A stretch of 59,570 nucleotides of DNA from Ruegeria marina (GTDB lineage Bacteria > Pseudomonadota > Alphaproteobacteria > Rhodobacterales > Rhodobacteraceae): positions 1-59,570 of the forward strand of contig NZ_FMZV01000024.1 in the NCBI RefSeq assembly GCF_900101475.1, read 5' to 3'. The notes beneath the pieces are model-generated. The model saw nothing but the letters and a program-made list of their open reading frames with translations, was not told where the DNA came from and ran no database searches. Position 1 is the first letter of the stretch; each line of letters opens with the position of its first letter. The translations under genes and the position numbers were made by a program. This document shows positions 1-10,445 of this stretch, one piece after another.

Positions 1-852
1 CTGCATCCGGACATCCCGGTCCTTGAAGGCGCCCTCGGCACGTTTCGCCCGGACCTCCATATCGGCCAGGCGGGCCTGCAGCGCCTCGAGCTCGGTGGCG
101 GAGGCCGATTGCAACCGGGCAATCTCTGCTTGTGCCCGGTCCAGCGCCGCGGTCTGTTCCGCCAGCCGACGGTCCGTCTCGTCGGCCCGCGCCCGCATGG
201 CCCGGAACTCCTTGATCAGGCCACTCTGCGTCAGATAGTAGCGGGTCAGACAAATGTCGGTATCTTCCTGGCCGCGCAGCTCGTAACCGGCCTCTTGCAG
301 AAACTGCAGGCAGGTCTCGGCGGTTTCGTCGTTTCTGAACAGGAGGTCCGGGGAGGCGCGCAGGGTCACATGCCGGAAATGGTCGATCAGGGCGCTGTCG
401 ATCAGCCGCCGCAGGATCGCGGCGCTGTCTCCCAGGGCCTCGAGCATGAGGACATGGTCCCCCTTCGCGGGAAGCGCCGCCTTTTCGATCAGCGCTTCGA
501 TCCCGAGCAGGGCCACTTCGGTCATGCCGGTTTCACGCAGGCCAGGCAGCAGCTCATGCAGCTGCCCGGAACTTTGCAGGCTGTTGAACGTGGTGTTGTT
601 CAGGATATGCAGCATCCCGTGGGCCGGGGGCGTGGCGGCACCGGAAATCGCGTAGGGCAGGACCTCGATGCGTTTGTCTTGCCGGGCGAGGCGCCGCAGG
701 GCGGGAAGGTTCGCGGGGCTGGGCTCCACCAGAAGAAACCGGGCCACCGGCAGCGGGAAGTACGCGTCGAGTGCCTCTCCGCGGCCCGCGCCGATGCAAA
801 TGACGGTGTCCGGCGCGGGGTGCCATGGGCTATTGGTTTGTTGCGTTTTCAT
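1..852 (-). CDS. FkbM-like methyltransferase with coiled-coil tail, N-terminal part (continues at base 59570)
   Basis: Probable SAM-dependent methyltransferase acting on a sugar or glycan. The start is ATG at 850-852; exactly 284 codons run to base 1 with no stop. Residues 17-23 read VICIGAG, a SAM-binding glycine loop, followed by VEP at 42-44, the acidic end of strand 2 typical of FkbM-type folds. After about residue 200 the protein becomes a heptad-rich coiled coil containing ELEALQARL. The same frame resumes at base 59570 (feature 59166-59570), again with KAELEALQARL, giving a 418-residue protein if the molecule is circular. It lies 89 bp downstream of the GT2-GT47-GT10 gene and overlaps a sulfotransferase at its far end, so it probably belongs to a glycan-modification operon. 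The exact substrate is unknown; the methyltransferase call comes from motif and length only. Confidence 0.75.
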   Translation of the reverse strand, partial: MKTQQTNSPWHPAPDTVICIGAGRGEALDAYFPLPVARFLLVEPSPANLPALRRLARQDKRIEVLPYAISGAATPPAHGMLHILNNTTFNSLQSSGQLHELLPGLRETGMTEVALLGIEALIEKAALPAKGDHVLMLEALGDSAAILRRLIDSALIDHFRHVTLRASPDLLFRNDETAETCLQFLQEAGYELRGQEDTDICLTRYYLTQSGLIKEFRAMRARADETDRRLAEQTAALDRAQAEIARLQSASATELEALQARLADMEVRAKRAEGAFKDRDVRMQ

Positions 853-941
853 CTGTGCCTTGGGCCTGTCTGCCTTGCCTTGCTATACCGGGTTGACCGG
901 TCATTGCAACGACGGGCTGGCCATCTGGCACCCCCGCAATC

Positions 942-3900
942 TCAAGACGTTTCGATGGCCTTGAGCACAGCTTCGGCAATGCGGTGGCGTTCGGCCAGGA
1001 TGGCCTTGTGATCGACAAGGAGGCTCTGCAGATTTTGCGCGGTCTCCAGCCAGGCCTCGGCCATCTCCGGATTTGGCGTCGTCTCGGAGATGGATTTCGC
1101 CGCTGCGCTGGCCGATTGTCCGAAGGTGTTGATCATGCAGGCCGGGGAAACCAGCTTGTAGATGCCGTGGTTCTCATCGGCGTAATAGGTCGGGATGCCG
1201 CCGACAACGAACGCATCGATGATCTTCTCCGAGATGTAGTGATGCTGATGCGTATTCTCGAAGCTCGACATGACACGGACGCGACCGGTCAGGGCCGCAA
1301 GCTTGTCCAGATGCCAATCGGGAAGATCCTGGCGGGGTTTGTCGCTGTGCCACCCCTTGCCTTCGCGCAGAACGCCCTTGCCCCTGGTTTTTGCCGCGAC
1401 CTCGGAACGATAGCTGCTCAGGCCGTACAGGGCATGATCGGGGAAGGATTTTTCATATTTGTCGCCTTCCCTCTTTTCCGCGATGAAGGCGGCAGAGATC
1501 GGGGCATTGTTCCAGCGGGCCAGCAGGTCGCGGGACGACAGGGCGCTGTTCTGCTTGATCAGCAAGCCATAGCGGGCCAGCAGATCGTTGTCGGTCAGCA
1601 GGAAGTAGGGAATCCGGTCGAAATCGTAGATGGCCGAATTTGAATGGTTGAGGAAGGTATAGGCGACGTCCGTGTCTCCGCATTTGATCTTGCGGGATGT
1701 CGAGGCAAAGCCACCGCTCCACAGGCTGTCCCACAGCGGTTCCTCGGATATGACCATGATCCTGGTCTCCGGGCGTTCCCGGACGAGCTTTCCGAAGAGC
1801 TCGGGGTTCTCCTTGAGATCGAGGTTGAAGCCCGTCATGACGACATCCGCCTTGAACGGGTCTTGTTCCACCCGGATACGTCCGCCGAGAACCTGCTGGA
1901 AGCCCTCGTAGCTCAGGGGTGTGCGGTTGGAATGGCGACCGACGAAGCAGAGTCCGAGACCCGCCTTCCTCATGCGGCGCGGCGCGGCCTTGCGGGTTTG
2001 CTGCGCCTGGGTTTCGGCATGGGAAACGACATTCCGGAAATGCTTCAGGGTCGGATGTTCCGCCGCCAGCGCGTCTTGTGACAACTGGACCATCTGGCCC
2101 AGGAGCGTACTGTCGTCATGCAGCGTTTTCAGCAGGTCGGGCCCTTCCAGAAGAAGATCGCCCGCACAGACCCGCAGAAGCATGACCGCATCTTTCACGA
2201 CAACCTCGGGCCTGTCCGCCATATCGGCGGCCAGCATTTCGCGGAATGTGCCGGAGGTCTGCGGGCCGGCAATGTCGCCGGTATCGGTCACATCCTGTGC
2301 CAGCCGCAGCATCAGCTTCTGGATGTCGTAGACAAAGGCATGGGGGCCGTAGATGAGCCAGAGCTGTTGACCGACCTTGCGCATCTTTTCCAGCCTGGCG
2401 GGATCGGCCGCAATCTCTTCGAGACGCGCGGGCAGGGCGGCGATGGCCTCGGCATCCTCCTTGCAGATCACGGCGCCGGCCTGCCACAGATCCGGGTTGC
2501 CCGGAGGAGCGTAGGTATCGGCCAGGATGACCGGAATCGCACCGGCCCCAAGGGTTTCCCAAAGCCGGATCGAATTGGGGCCGGTCCCCGACGGGCAAAG
2601 CGAGAAGATGCTTTTCGCCATGGAGATCTTGAACTGCTCGGAGGCGGGCTTGTCGATCAGGTCATCGGCATTGCCGCCGGTGCCCTTGGGCTTGATCTGA
2701 TGTTCGTATACCACCTTGTTATAGTGCCAGTTGTCTCGACCGATGATCAGCCCCTTGGGGTGATCCTTCAGCAGGTCGAGAATCCATTCCCTGGCGCGGG
2801 TCATGTAATATTGGTTCGACTTGGCACCGATGAAGGAGAACAGATAGGGCCGTTCGGTGACGGACGGGATCGAGTCGGCTTCGGGGACCTGGACCGGATA
2901 GAGCGGGAAGGGGTGGATCGCGAAACCGCCCGTGTCATGCGTGACCGTCTCGCGATGGGTGGCATGGCTCCAGAAGATGTGGCTGATCCCGGCCTGTTCG
3001 AACAAATGCAGGAACTCGCGCATCTTGATATGCTGGCAGGTCGTGACGCGCAGGGTGCCCTTGGGGAGCTGTCCGATGAACTCCTGGAATTTTCTCATGT
3101 GCAGGCTGGCGTCCATTGCGCCGGTCTGCAGCTTGTCGATCAGGTTGGCCCAGGGATAGGCGACATAGGTGACACCGTCCGGGACGCTGGCCACATCGCG
3201 CATCTGGTGAAAGGCGTGTTGCTCGGTGATGGCCGGGAATTGCCAATCCTTGTCATAGGCAACGATATTGTCGCGGTGCCAGATGATGTCCCCCAGATCG
3301 AAATTCTCGGAGGGATCGGGGATGTTTCCCCGGGCGTATTGCCGGGACGTGTTTTCGTTCGAGGGCAGCGTGTCGGCGGCATCGTCCAGGACCTTGCGGA
3401 TGGCCGCGGACACGAAGGCGTTCCCACCGGCATCCATGATCCTGAGGCGGGGATCGTCGTCATCGGTCGTGACGAAACGATACCGAATGTCGGCTTTCGC
3501 ATGCCCCAGCTTCCCCAGCGCCTGCCGGCGGGTGTCTTCGGGGACGATCATGCCGATTTCCTGCAGATACGCCTCTTGCGCGTCACCGGGCGGCCGGTCT
3601 TCGGAAAGATACGAGGCGGCAAGGGGAAACCGGGCCTGGGTAAGGGAGGCCTTGCCCGCGAACAGGCGCCACAGGTTCCAGTCCCCGGCCAGTTTCATCG
3701 GGGCGATCCTTTCCTTGGGATTGATCGAGGACCACATCCATTTCCGGAAGAACGTGCCGCCGCGCTGGGGGCGGTCCCAATGCACGCCATCGCAAAGCCC
3801 GGCGCGAAGCACCTCTTTGGGCATGGGCGTCGATGACTGCATCGTCGGGATGTCACCGCGCATGACAGCGCTTGCGCCCCCCACCCATGATATCTGCTCC

Positions 3901-4283
3901 GGGGTGAACTGGCCGGCCACGTTGTCGATAAAGGCCAGCGCACCGGGCATCAGGACGTCATCGGTGGTGACCCAGGTCATGAAGGCGTTGGATGGCGGAT
4001 TGAGCGCATCAAACCCCTTGCAGATGGTGTCGTAAAGCCCCGCATCGGGCGTTGAGGAGAAGGTGAAATCCAGTGAGAGACAGCACAAGGGAAACCCCCT
4101 GGAGTTCAGGCGCCGGCGCCACCAGGCCAGGCGTTCAAGCGTGCCGTCCGTCGAGCCCCCGTCCTGGATATGATAGCGGATCGCGAAATCGCCGGATTGC
4201 GTGACGATACTCAGAACCGTTCTGTCGATCGTTGCGCGCGCGTTCAGACAGGGGGTGAGAACATGAAGAGTGCTTTCGGGCAT
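942..4283 (-). CDS. three-domain glycosyltransferase (GT2, exostosin/GT47-like, GT10-like)
   Basis: A cytoplasmic glycosyltransferase of about 1113 residues that probably adds several different sugars. Residues about 5-250 are a GT2 domain with IQDGGSTDGT (nucleotide binding) and WVTTDD (DxD-like). Around 475-620 there is an exostosin/GT47-like domain, with FSFIGAKSN and then LCPSGTGPNSIRLWETLGAG. The C-terminal third (about 780-1110) resembles GT10 alpha-1,3/4-fucosyltransferases: SSFENTHQHHYISEKIIDAF followed by GGIPTYY. The GDP-fucose genes on the same plasmid fit a GT10 activity. The frame also opens at a TTG 12 bases upstream (4295); I prefer ATG at 4283. It heads the minus-strand run that continues with the FkbM methyltransferase and a sulfotransferase. 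The domain families are well supported; acceptors and linkages are unknown. Confidence 0.85.
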   Translation of the reverse strand: MPESTLHVLTPCLNARATIDRTVLSIVTQSGDFAIRYHIQDGGSTDGTLERLAWWRRRLNSRGFPLCCLSLDFTFSSTPDAGLYDTICKGFDALNPPSNAFMTWVTTDDVLMPGALAFIDNVAGQFTPEQISWVGGASAVMRGDIPTMQSSTPMPKEVLRAGLCDGVHWDRPQRGGTFFRKWMWSSINPKERIAPMKLAGDWNLWRLFAGKASLTQARFPLAASYLSEDRPPGDAQEAYLQEIGMIVPEDTRRQALGKLGHAKADIRYRFVTTDDDDPRLRIMDAGGNAFVSAAIRKVLDDAADTLPSNENTSRQYARGNIPDPSENFDLGDIIWHRDNIVAYDKDWQFPAITEQHAFHQMRDVASVPDGVTYVAYPWANLIDKLQTGAMDASLHMRKFQEFIGQLPKGTLRVTTCQHIKMREFLHLFEQAGISHIFWSHATHRETVTHDTGGFAIHPFPLYPVQVPEADSIPSVTERPYLFSFIGAKSNQYYMTRAREWILDLLKDHPKGLIIGRDNWHYNKVVYEHQIKPKGTGGNADDLIDKPASEQFKISMAKSIFSLCPSGTGPNSIRLWETLGAGAIPVILADTYAPPGNPDLWQAGAVICKEDAEAIAALPARLEEIAADPARLEKMRKVGQQLWLIYGPHAFVYDIQKLMLRLAQDVTDTGDIAGPQTSGTFREMLAADMADRPEVVVKDAVMLLRVCAGDLLLEGPDLLKTLHDDSTLLGQMVQLSQDALAAEHPTLKHFRNVVSHAETQAQQTRKAAPRRMRKAGLGLCFVGRHSNRTPLSYEGFQQVLGGRIRVEQDPFKADVVMTGFNLDLKENPELFGKLVRERPETRIMVISEEPLWDSLWSGGFASTSRKIKCGDTDVAYTFLNHSNSAIYDFDRIPYFLLTDNDLLARYGLLIKQNSALSSRDLLARWNNAPISAAFIAEKREGDKYEKSFPDHALYGLSSYRSEVAAKTRGKGVLREGKGWHSDKPRQDLPDWHLDKLAALTGRVRVMSSFENTHQHHYISEKIIDAFVVGGIPTYYADENHGIYKLVSPACMINTFGQSASAAAKSISETTPNPEMAEAWLETAQNLQSLLVDHKAILAERHRIAEAVLKAIETS

Positions 4284-4537
4284 GAAAAGTCCCAATCGAG
4301 TAAGTAATGGATCGGCTAAAAATTAGCAATTCCCGGATGTTTTCAGGACGGGTGGGCAAGGGTTCTACTAGTGGAGTCGATGGTAAAGGACAATCGTTTT
4401 CCGTGCGCGGGAATGGGTGCGGATCGGGCGCATTCATGATCCCCCGGAGGGCTGAACATGAAAGGACGGCACCCGGAAGCAGGCACCGTCTCTGCAGGTC
4501 TTGGCATGTGTGACGTTTTGTACAACGCCGGGGAAAT

Positions 4538-4855
4538 TCAGTCGCCTTCCCCCTGCGGGAGGCTCCAGAGCGGCACGGGCAGCGGACCGTCGAGAGGGGC
4601 CTCCAGCGGAGCGGGAAACAGGGTTTCCCGTGGCGCATCAGCCCCATGCGGCAGGATCAGGGATATATGCAATACGCCTTCGACACGGGTAACGGGGGCA
4701 ACGAACCAGTCGCTTCCGGGGCCGGATGGGACGTGGCTTTCGCCCTCTGCCAGACCGGAAAAGTCAAAGGCGGTATCGTTGACATGCAGGGTATCGCCCT
4801 GGCGTTCCAGAGCGAGTTCCGCATCCTGGCGCATTGGGGAAAAAATAATCAGCAT
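4538..4855 (-). CDS. small hypothetical protein downstream of DUF2793 gene (phage-associated type)
   Basis: A 105-residue protein without a recognisable catalytic motif. It begins MLIIFSPMRQDAELALER and is rich in short beta-like stretches. The ATG at 4855 is preceded by GAGGAGAGAGG, a strong ribosome binding site, which decides this start over an upstream in-frame ATG. It lies 20 bp behind the DUF2793 gene and is clearly co-transcribed with it. As I recall, small proteins with a similar start follow DUF2793 genes in Rhodobacteraceae prophages; I could not check that here. Function unknown. About 250 bases without a gene separate it from the next minus-strand gene. Confidence 0.7.
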   Translation of the reverse strand: MLIIFSPMRQDAELALERQGDTLHVNDTAFDFSGLAEGESHVPSGPGSDWFVAPVTRVEGVLHISLILPHGADAPRETLFPAPLEAPLDGPLPVPLWSLPQGEGD

Positions 4856-4875
4856 TGCCTCTCTCCTCGGCAGAT

Positions 4876-6078
4876 CTAGAACCAGCGCCCGATCCACATC
4901 TTGTCACCGTCGATCTTGGTGATGGTGCCTGCAAAAGCGGCGGGCGACGTGATGATCGCGGCATTGCTATTGGTGCAGATCTGGGTGCCATCTGCCCAAC
5001 GGGTATAGGATCCATTGGCATTGGAGCCGCTCTCGATGACCGCGCCCGTGGGCGAGCCGGCGGTTTGCGAAACCGTGCCCACGAGATTGTTGTGGTGCAG
5101 GATTTCGGTCCAGAACAGGGGGTTGCCGCTGCCGCCGCTGCCGCTTTGGGCCCCTGCCCAGAGGCGGATCGAACTGCTGCCCGTGGTCCGTACCGACAAA
5201 GCCGCCATGCGTTGGGAGCCAAGACCGGGATTGCCGCGCAGCACCAGCAAATTATGGACCCATGCCGCGCTTTCGGGCGCATCTGAAGGGGCGTTGGCCA
5301 CATAGCTGTAAAACCCGGGTTGCAGATTGCGCGCCGCCAGCGCCGTCGTGCCCGTCAGAAGCTGCGATGCGCCCAGGCCGAAGGCCCCGACCGCCATCAG
5401 CCGCCCCGCGGAGGCATCGGTGGCGGTGGATTGCACCGCCGCGCCGGCGACCTGCCCGCTGGTCCGGTCCACTGTCAGGGCTTCGGTCCAGGTGCTGCCG
5501 TCGGCGCTGACCTTGATCGAGAAATCATCCGCCCCGTTGGTGCCCATCTCGGCGCGGCCCGACCACCCGGTCTGGAACAGGAGGCTGGCCGTGTCGGCGT
5601 CGGAGGATTTGTTGACCTTGAGCTGATGGCCGCCGCCGTCATGGGTCAGAAGCGTCGACGGGGCCGAAACCGACAGGCGGTTGCTGGTGTCGAATCCGGT
5701 ATTGATCCCGACCCCTTCAAGCCCGGTCAGGACAGGCAGGGCCGGCGCCTGCCAGGCCGCACCGTTCCAAATCCGCAGATCGCCCTGCGCCTTGCCGACC
5801 GCCAGCCGGCCTTCGGTCAGGGTCTCGAACCGCCAGGTGCCGCCGACCCAGGCGGCCAGGCTGTGCGGCTGCCCCGCCCAGGCTCCGGTCGGCACCGCCC
5901 CCAAGGCCCAGACCTGCCCTTCGGAAGGCAGGGCCGGCGGCGCCGCGGCATCGAATTCCTCGACGGCCAGTTGCACCAGGAGGTCCAGCATCTGCAACGC
6001 TTCGTTATGGGTGACATGTTTCTGGGCCTGCGAAGGCATCAGGTAAGGCAGGCCCAGCCTGGCGGAAAAATCGGACAT
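4876..6078 (-). CDS. DUF2793 domain protein, phage tail-fibre-like
   Basis: A 400-residue structural-type protein. The first 90 residues carry the DUF2793 pattern: LGLPYLMPSQAQKHVTHNEA, then a Trp-rich segment with GQVWALGAVPTGAWAG and WRFETLTEGRLAV. The middle is a beta-rich, Gly/Ser/Thr-rich stalk. The C-terminus (YTRWADGTQICTNS) resembles the tip of phage tail fibres. The ATG at 6078 has GGAGA seven bases upstream, preferred over the earlier in-frame ATG at 6099. DUF2793 proteins are normally found among phage or gene-transfer-agent tail genes, but no other phage gene is present here. It lies between glf and the large glycosyltransferase, so a role in binding the polysaccharide is conceivable but is only inference. 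Confidence 0.8.
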   Translation of the reverse strand: MSDFSARLGLPYLMPSQAQKHVTHNEALQMLDLLVQLAVEEFDAAAPPALPSEGQVWALGAVPTGAWAGQPHSLAAWVGGTWRFETLTEGRLAVGKAQGDLRIWNGAAWQAPALPVLTGLEGVGINTGFDTSNRLSVSAPSTLLTHDGGGHQLKVNKSSDADTASLLFQTGWSGRAEMGTNGADDFSIKVSADGSTWTEALTVDRTSGQVAGAAVQSTATDASAGRLMAVGAFGLGASQLLTGTTALAARNLQPGFYSYVANAPSDAPESAAWVHNLLVLRGNPGLGSQRMAALSVRTTGSSSIRLWAGAQSGSGGSGNPLFWTEILHHNNLVGTVSQTAGSPTGAVIESGSNANGSYTRWADGTQICTNSNAAIITSPAAFAGTITKIDGDKMWIGRWF

Positions 6079-6174
6079 GTGCGGGTCTCCGGATGGCAAA
6101 GGGATCGCCCGCGACTTTCAGCGGATTTCCTTGCCATCTTCGGAATGCGCCGCACGGTGCGTTGCAACACCCGC

Positions 6175-7570
<1,396 letters not shown>

Positions 7571-8608
7571 TTATTCCGCCCGTTTGCGCACCCATCCCAG
7601 GAAGGCGGCATCGGGTTTCCTGAGCCGCGGCGCGCCCGAGCGCGCCCAGACGCCGCGCCAGTCGGCCTCGAGCGCATAGACATCCCGCCCCGGCATCAGC
7701 CGGCGCGCCTCGTCCAGCGCCTGCTTGCTCAGCACCGGCGGGCGGGCGGCGCTCTCGACCAGGCCGCCGCGGGGCGCGAAGCGGATCAGGTCGCCCGGCT
7801 CCTCGACCATCTCGTAATCGGGCAGGTGGCCGGCCTCGATCATGTCGCGCAGCATCTTGCGGAACACCCGCCGGGGTGAGGCCGAGCCGGATTTCTTCAG
7901 CAGCGTCTCGACCGAGACGGTCCAGGACGGCTGCCGCCCGCAATGCTTGCGCGCCAGTTCGTAGATGCGCCGCTCGAGCGGCTTGCGCAGGCGGAAGTAA
8001 TCGCGGGAAAGCGTCAGCACCGATTTCGACAGCACCGCGCGATACAGCCAGTCCGACAGGGTCACCGCGACGCTGACCATGCGCCCGCCACGGGTCTTGC
8101 GCACGATCTCCCAGCCTTCGATCAGGCCGAAGCCGGTGGTGGTCTCGGTCTCGCCGGTGACGATATTGGTGGTGATGCGGGTGCCCGCAAGCCGCTCGAA
8201 CGCCTCGCGCAGGCGGCGATAGGCGTCGCCGCTGGTCTCGCGGTTGGTGGCGGTCAGCAGGTCATGCGCCTTCAGATGCACCGTGCGGCTGACCTGGCGG
8301 CCGGCGTTCAGCGCCGCCATCAGCTGGCTGATGCAGAAGATCAGGATGTCCTTGTCATGGATCGTGGCCAGCCCCCGGACCGAAGGGGTCACCGTGATGC
8401 GGGCGCCGTTGTGCTCGTAATCCAGGATGCGCGGGTCGGGCCGGGTCGCCAGCGAGAAGATCGGGTGCTCCATGCTGGCGATGTCATCCTTGGGGATCGC
8501 ATCGAAAATGTCGCAGACAAAGAAATCGCCCTGCCGCATCCGGTCGGGCAAAAGCCCCCCCGCACCCATCGCGGCCCCGATTGCGGCCTGTGTCCCTGCC
8601 CTGCTCAT
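7571..8608 (-). CDS. repA: replication initiator protein RepA
   Basis: Plasmid replication initiator of the RPA family (PF10134) typical of alphaproteobacterial RepA-type replicons; it binds iterons at the origin. The 345 residues include the family hallmark RQGDFFVCDIFDAIPKDD near the N-terminus, then ASMEHPIFSL, and two winged-helix-like regions (around SQLMAALNAG and FRLRKPLERRIYELARKHCG). The gene is divergent from parAB with the origin between them, the arrangement described for roseobacter RepA replicons. Its start faces a DnaA box 88 bp and iterons 108 bp upstream, so RepA binding there could also repress its own promoter. The compatibility group was not determined; RepA-I is a reasonable guess from the rhamnose-operon cargo. 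Confidence 0.96.
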   Translation of the reverse strand: MSRAGTQAAIGAAMGAGGLLPDRMRQGDFFVCDIFDAIPKDDIASMEHPIFSLATRPDPRILDYEHNGARITVTPSVRGLATIHDKDILIFCISQLMAALNAGRQVSRTVHLKAHDLLTATNRETSGDAYRRLREAFERLAGTRITTNIVTGETETTTGFGLIEGWEIVRKTRGGRMVSVAVTLSDWLYRAVLSKSVLTLSRDYFRLRKPLERRIYELARKHCGRQPSWTVSVETLLKKSGSASPRRVFRKMLRDMIEAGHLPDYEMVEEPGDLIRFAPRGGLVESAARPPVLSKQALDEARRLMPGRDVYALEADWRGVWARSGAPRLRKPDAAFLGWVRKRAE

Positions 8609-8695
8609 CGCCTGTCTGCCGCCCTTGCGGACGTCCTGCTCGCGGTCGGTATCCGACTCGTTTCTTTCGTGGTTTTGGTGACACCCAGCCTAGAG

Positions 8696-8704
8696 TTATC
8701 CACA
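8696..8704 (+). promoter_or_regulatory. DnaA box
   Basis: TTATCCACA, a perfect match to the consensus DnaA box, lies 11 bases before the first iteron. It would let host DnaA assist RepA in opening the origin. Confidence 0.8.
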
Positions 8705-8715
8705 AGCCCGCACAA

Positions 8716-8781
8716 CGGGGGTTCGGAATCGCGCGATCGGGGGTTCGGAGTCGGATTATCGGGGTTTCAGAGTCGGAGAGC
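8716..8781 (+). repeat. three 22-bp iterons
   Basis: Three direct repeats start at 8716, 8738 and 8760 with an exact 22-bp period. The best copy contains GGGGGTTCGGAGTCGG; the third is the most diverged (GGGGTTTCAGAGTCGG). The period of two helical turns puts all copies on one DNA face, as expected for RepA binding sites. Confidence 0.88.
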
Positions 8782-8946
8782 CTGCGAAAATCAGCCAAAA
8801 CACCTTGAAAAATGGTCCTTTTCTCTCTCCAGCCCAGTCCTGTAACTTATGAATAACACAAATCTAACTAGATAAAAAATCGTCCCCGCCCGGAAATTGC
8901 GCTAAAAGGGCACCATCAGCCCCTTAATTTGCTTGGAAAATCCGCG

Positions 8947-8973
8947 TGACATGCGCCTTTTTCTTCCATGTCA
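8947..8973. promoter_or_regulatory. inverted repeat ahead of parA, possible ParA operator
   Basis: Perfect 7-bp arms TGACATG and CATGTCA are separated by 13 bases. The element ends 16 bases before the preferred parA start (8990), so it may be an autoregulatory operator for ParA. Confidence 0.4.
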
Positions 8974-8989
8974 TGTGTTTTTGCGTATC

Positions 8990-10411
8990 ATGACGAAAAC
9001 ACAGCACATCGAGCAATTTCCCATGTCCAAGGACGGCGCCCCCCTGCCCCCCTATTTCAACATCGATCCGGATGCGGCGCTGGCCGAACTGGACTTGCCC
9101 ACAGACACCCAGGGCTTTGCCACCATCGCCGAAGCCTGCACCCGCGGCCGCGCCGACCTGGCCAGCCGGGGCATGAACGAGGAAGGCCGCAAGACGCTGC
9201 GTCTGTTTTCGACCTGGGAGATCACCCGTTACCTGATCCCCGTGGCCCAGGCCCATTTCCGCCGCGTGCTCAAGCAGAACCCCGACCTGCCGCAGGGCCG
9301 CTCGGAAACCGAGGGCGGCGCCAAGTGGTTCACGCTCGACGAGGTGCTGCGGCTCAGGGCGCATTTCGGGGCGCAGGGATCGAAGGCCAAGAACTACCTG
9401 CCCTACCGGCCCGCGGGCCAGCCCGCGAAACTGGTGGCGGTGGCCAATTTCAAGGGCGGCGTGGGCAAGACCAGCACGGCAGCGCATCTGGCCATGTCGG
9501 CAGCGCTGGATGGCTACCGGGTGCTGGTGATCGACCTCGACAGCCAGGGCTCGATGACTTCGATCTTCGGTGGCCGGGTCGAGGATGAATGGCAGACCGC
9601 CTTTCCGCTGCTGGCGCGCCATTACGGCGAATACCTGCGGCTGGAGAACCAGCGGCGGCTGGACCGCGGCGATGCCCCGCAGCCCCTGGACGAGGCGCTG
9701 AACGCGGCGATGAAGATGACCGCGCGGGATGTGATCCAGTCGACCCACTGGCCCAATATCGACCTCATCGGCGCGCAGCTGAACCTTTACTGGGCCGAGT
9801 TCCAGATCCCGGTCTGGCGCATGGCCGCGCGCGGCTGGAAACTGTGGGACGCGCTGACCGACCGGCTGGCGGCCGACGGGGTGCTGGACGACTATGACCT
9901 GGTGTTCATCGATACGCCGCCGGCGCTGGGATATCTCACCATCAACGGGCTGGCGGCGGCGGATATCCTGCTGGTGCCGCTGGGGGCCTCGTTCCTGGAA
10001 TTCGATTCCACCGGGCGCTTCTTCGACATGCTGCATTCCACCTTCGCCAGCATCGAGGAGGGCGAGAATACCGCCGCACGCGCCCTGGGGCGGCCCGAGA
10101 TGGCCTTTGAATGGGATGCGGTGCGCGCGGTGGTGACCCGGTTCGACGGGGCGCAGCAGGGCGAACTTTCGGCTCTGATGCAGGCTTATTTGGGCAAGAC
10201 GCTCAGCCCGCACCGGCAGGATTTCACCGCGCTGATCGGCCAGGCGGGCGAGCGGGTGCATGGCATCTACGAGGCCGATTACCGCGATTTCAACCGCGAA
10301 ACCTATGCCCGCGGCCGCGAGACCTTCGACGCCACCTATGCGGCGTTCAAGCGGCTCCTGCTGGGGGTCTGGCGGCGCGACGAGCTGGCGGCGCAGGCGG
10401 CGGCGGAATGA
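8990..10411 (+). CDS. parA: plasmid partition ATPase ParA
   Basis: Partition ATPase that moves ParB-bound plasmid copies over the nucleoid. The protein is 473 residues from ATG 8990. An N-terminal helix-turn-helix-like region (about 50-130, with RKTLRLFSTWEITRYL) is followed by the deviant Walker A FKGGVGKTSTAA at about 154-165, then VLVIDLDSQGSMTS and the Walker B-like YDLVFIDTPPALGY. The large size with a DNA-binding N-terminus indicates a type Ia ParA that represses its own operon. The frame extends to ATG 8933, but that would place the inverted repeat at 8947-8973 inside the gene; ATG 9023 is another option. No start has a strong ribosome binding site. parB follows after 34 bp. Confidence 0.95.
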   Translation: MTKTQHIEQFPMSKDGAPLPPYFNIDPDAALAELDLPTDTQGFATIAEACTRGRADLASRGMNEEGRKTLRLFSTWEITRYLIPVAQAHFRRVLKQNPDLPQGRSETEGGAKWFTLDEVLRLRAHFGAQGSKAKNYLPYRPAGQPAKLVAVANFKGGVGKTSTAAHLAMSAALDGYRVLVIDLDSQGSMTSIFGGRVEDEWQTAFPLLARHYGEYLRLENQRRLDRGDAPQPLDEALNAAMKMTARDVIQSTHWPNIDLIGAQLNLYWAEFQIPVWRMAARGWKLWDALTDRLAADGVLDDYDLVFIDTPPALGYLTINGLAAADILLVPLGASFLEFDSTGRFFDMLHSTFASIEEGENTAARALGRPEMAFEWDAVRAVVTRFDGAQQGELSALMQAYLGKTLSPHRQDFTALIGQAGERVHGIYEADYRDFNRETYARGRETFDATYAAFKRLLLGVWRRDELAAQAAAE

Positions 10412-10445
10412 CAGGGCCTGACAAGGGCAAACCGGAGGAGCAGAG

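Larger units (their letters stand above)
8690..8890. other. origin of replication (DnaA box, iterons, AT-rich segment)
   Basis: The repA-parA gap holds the classic parts of an iteron origin. There is a perfect DnaA box TTATCCACA at 8696-8704 and three head-to-tail iterons at 8716-8781. An AT-rich segment of about 45 bases (8836-8880, TAACTTATGAATAACACA and beyond) could be the unwinding element. No reading frame in this stretch looks like a gene. Confidence 0.85.

Noticed and set aside
109-1011. A 300-codon plus-strand frame at the left edge
   Set aside because: The minus strand here codes for the FkbM-like methyltransferase with a SAM loop; the plus frame is low-complexity.
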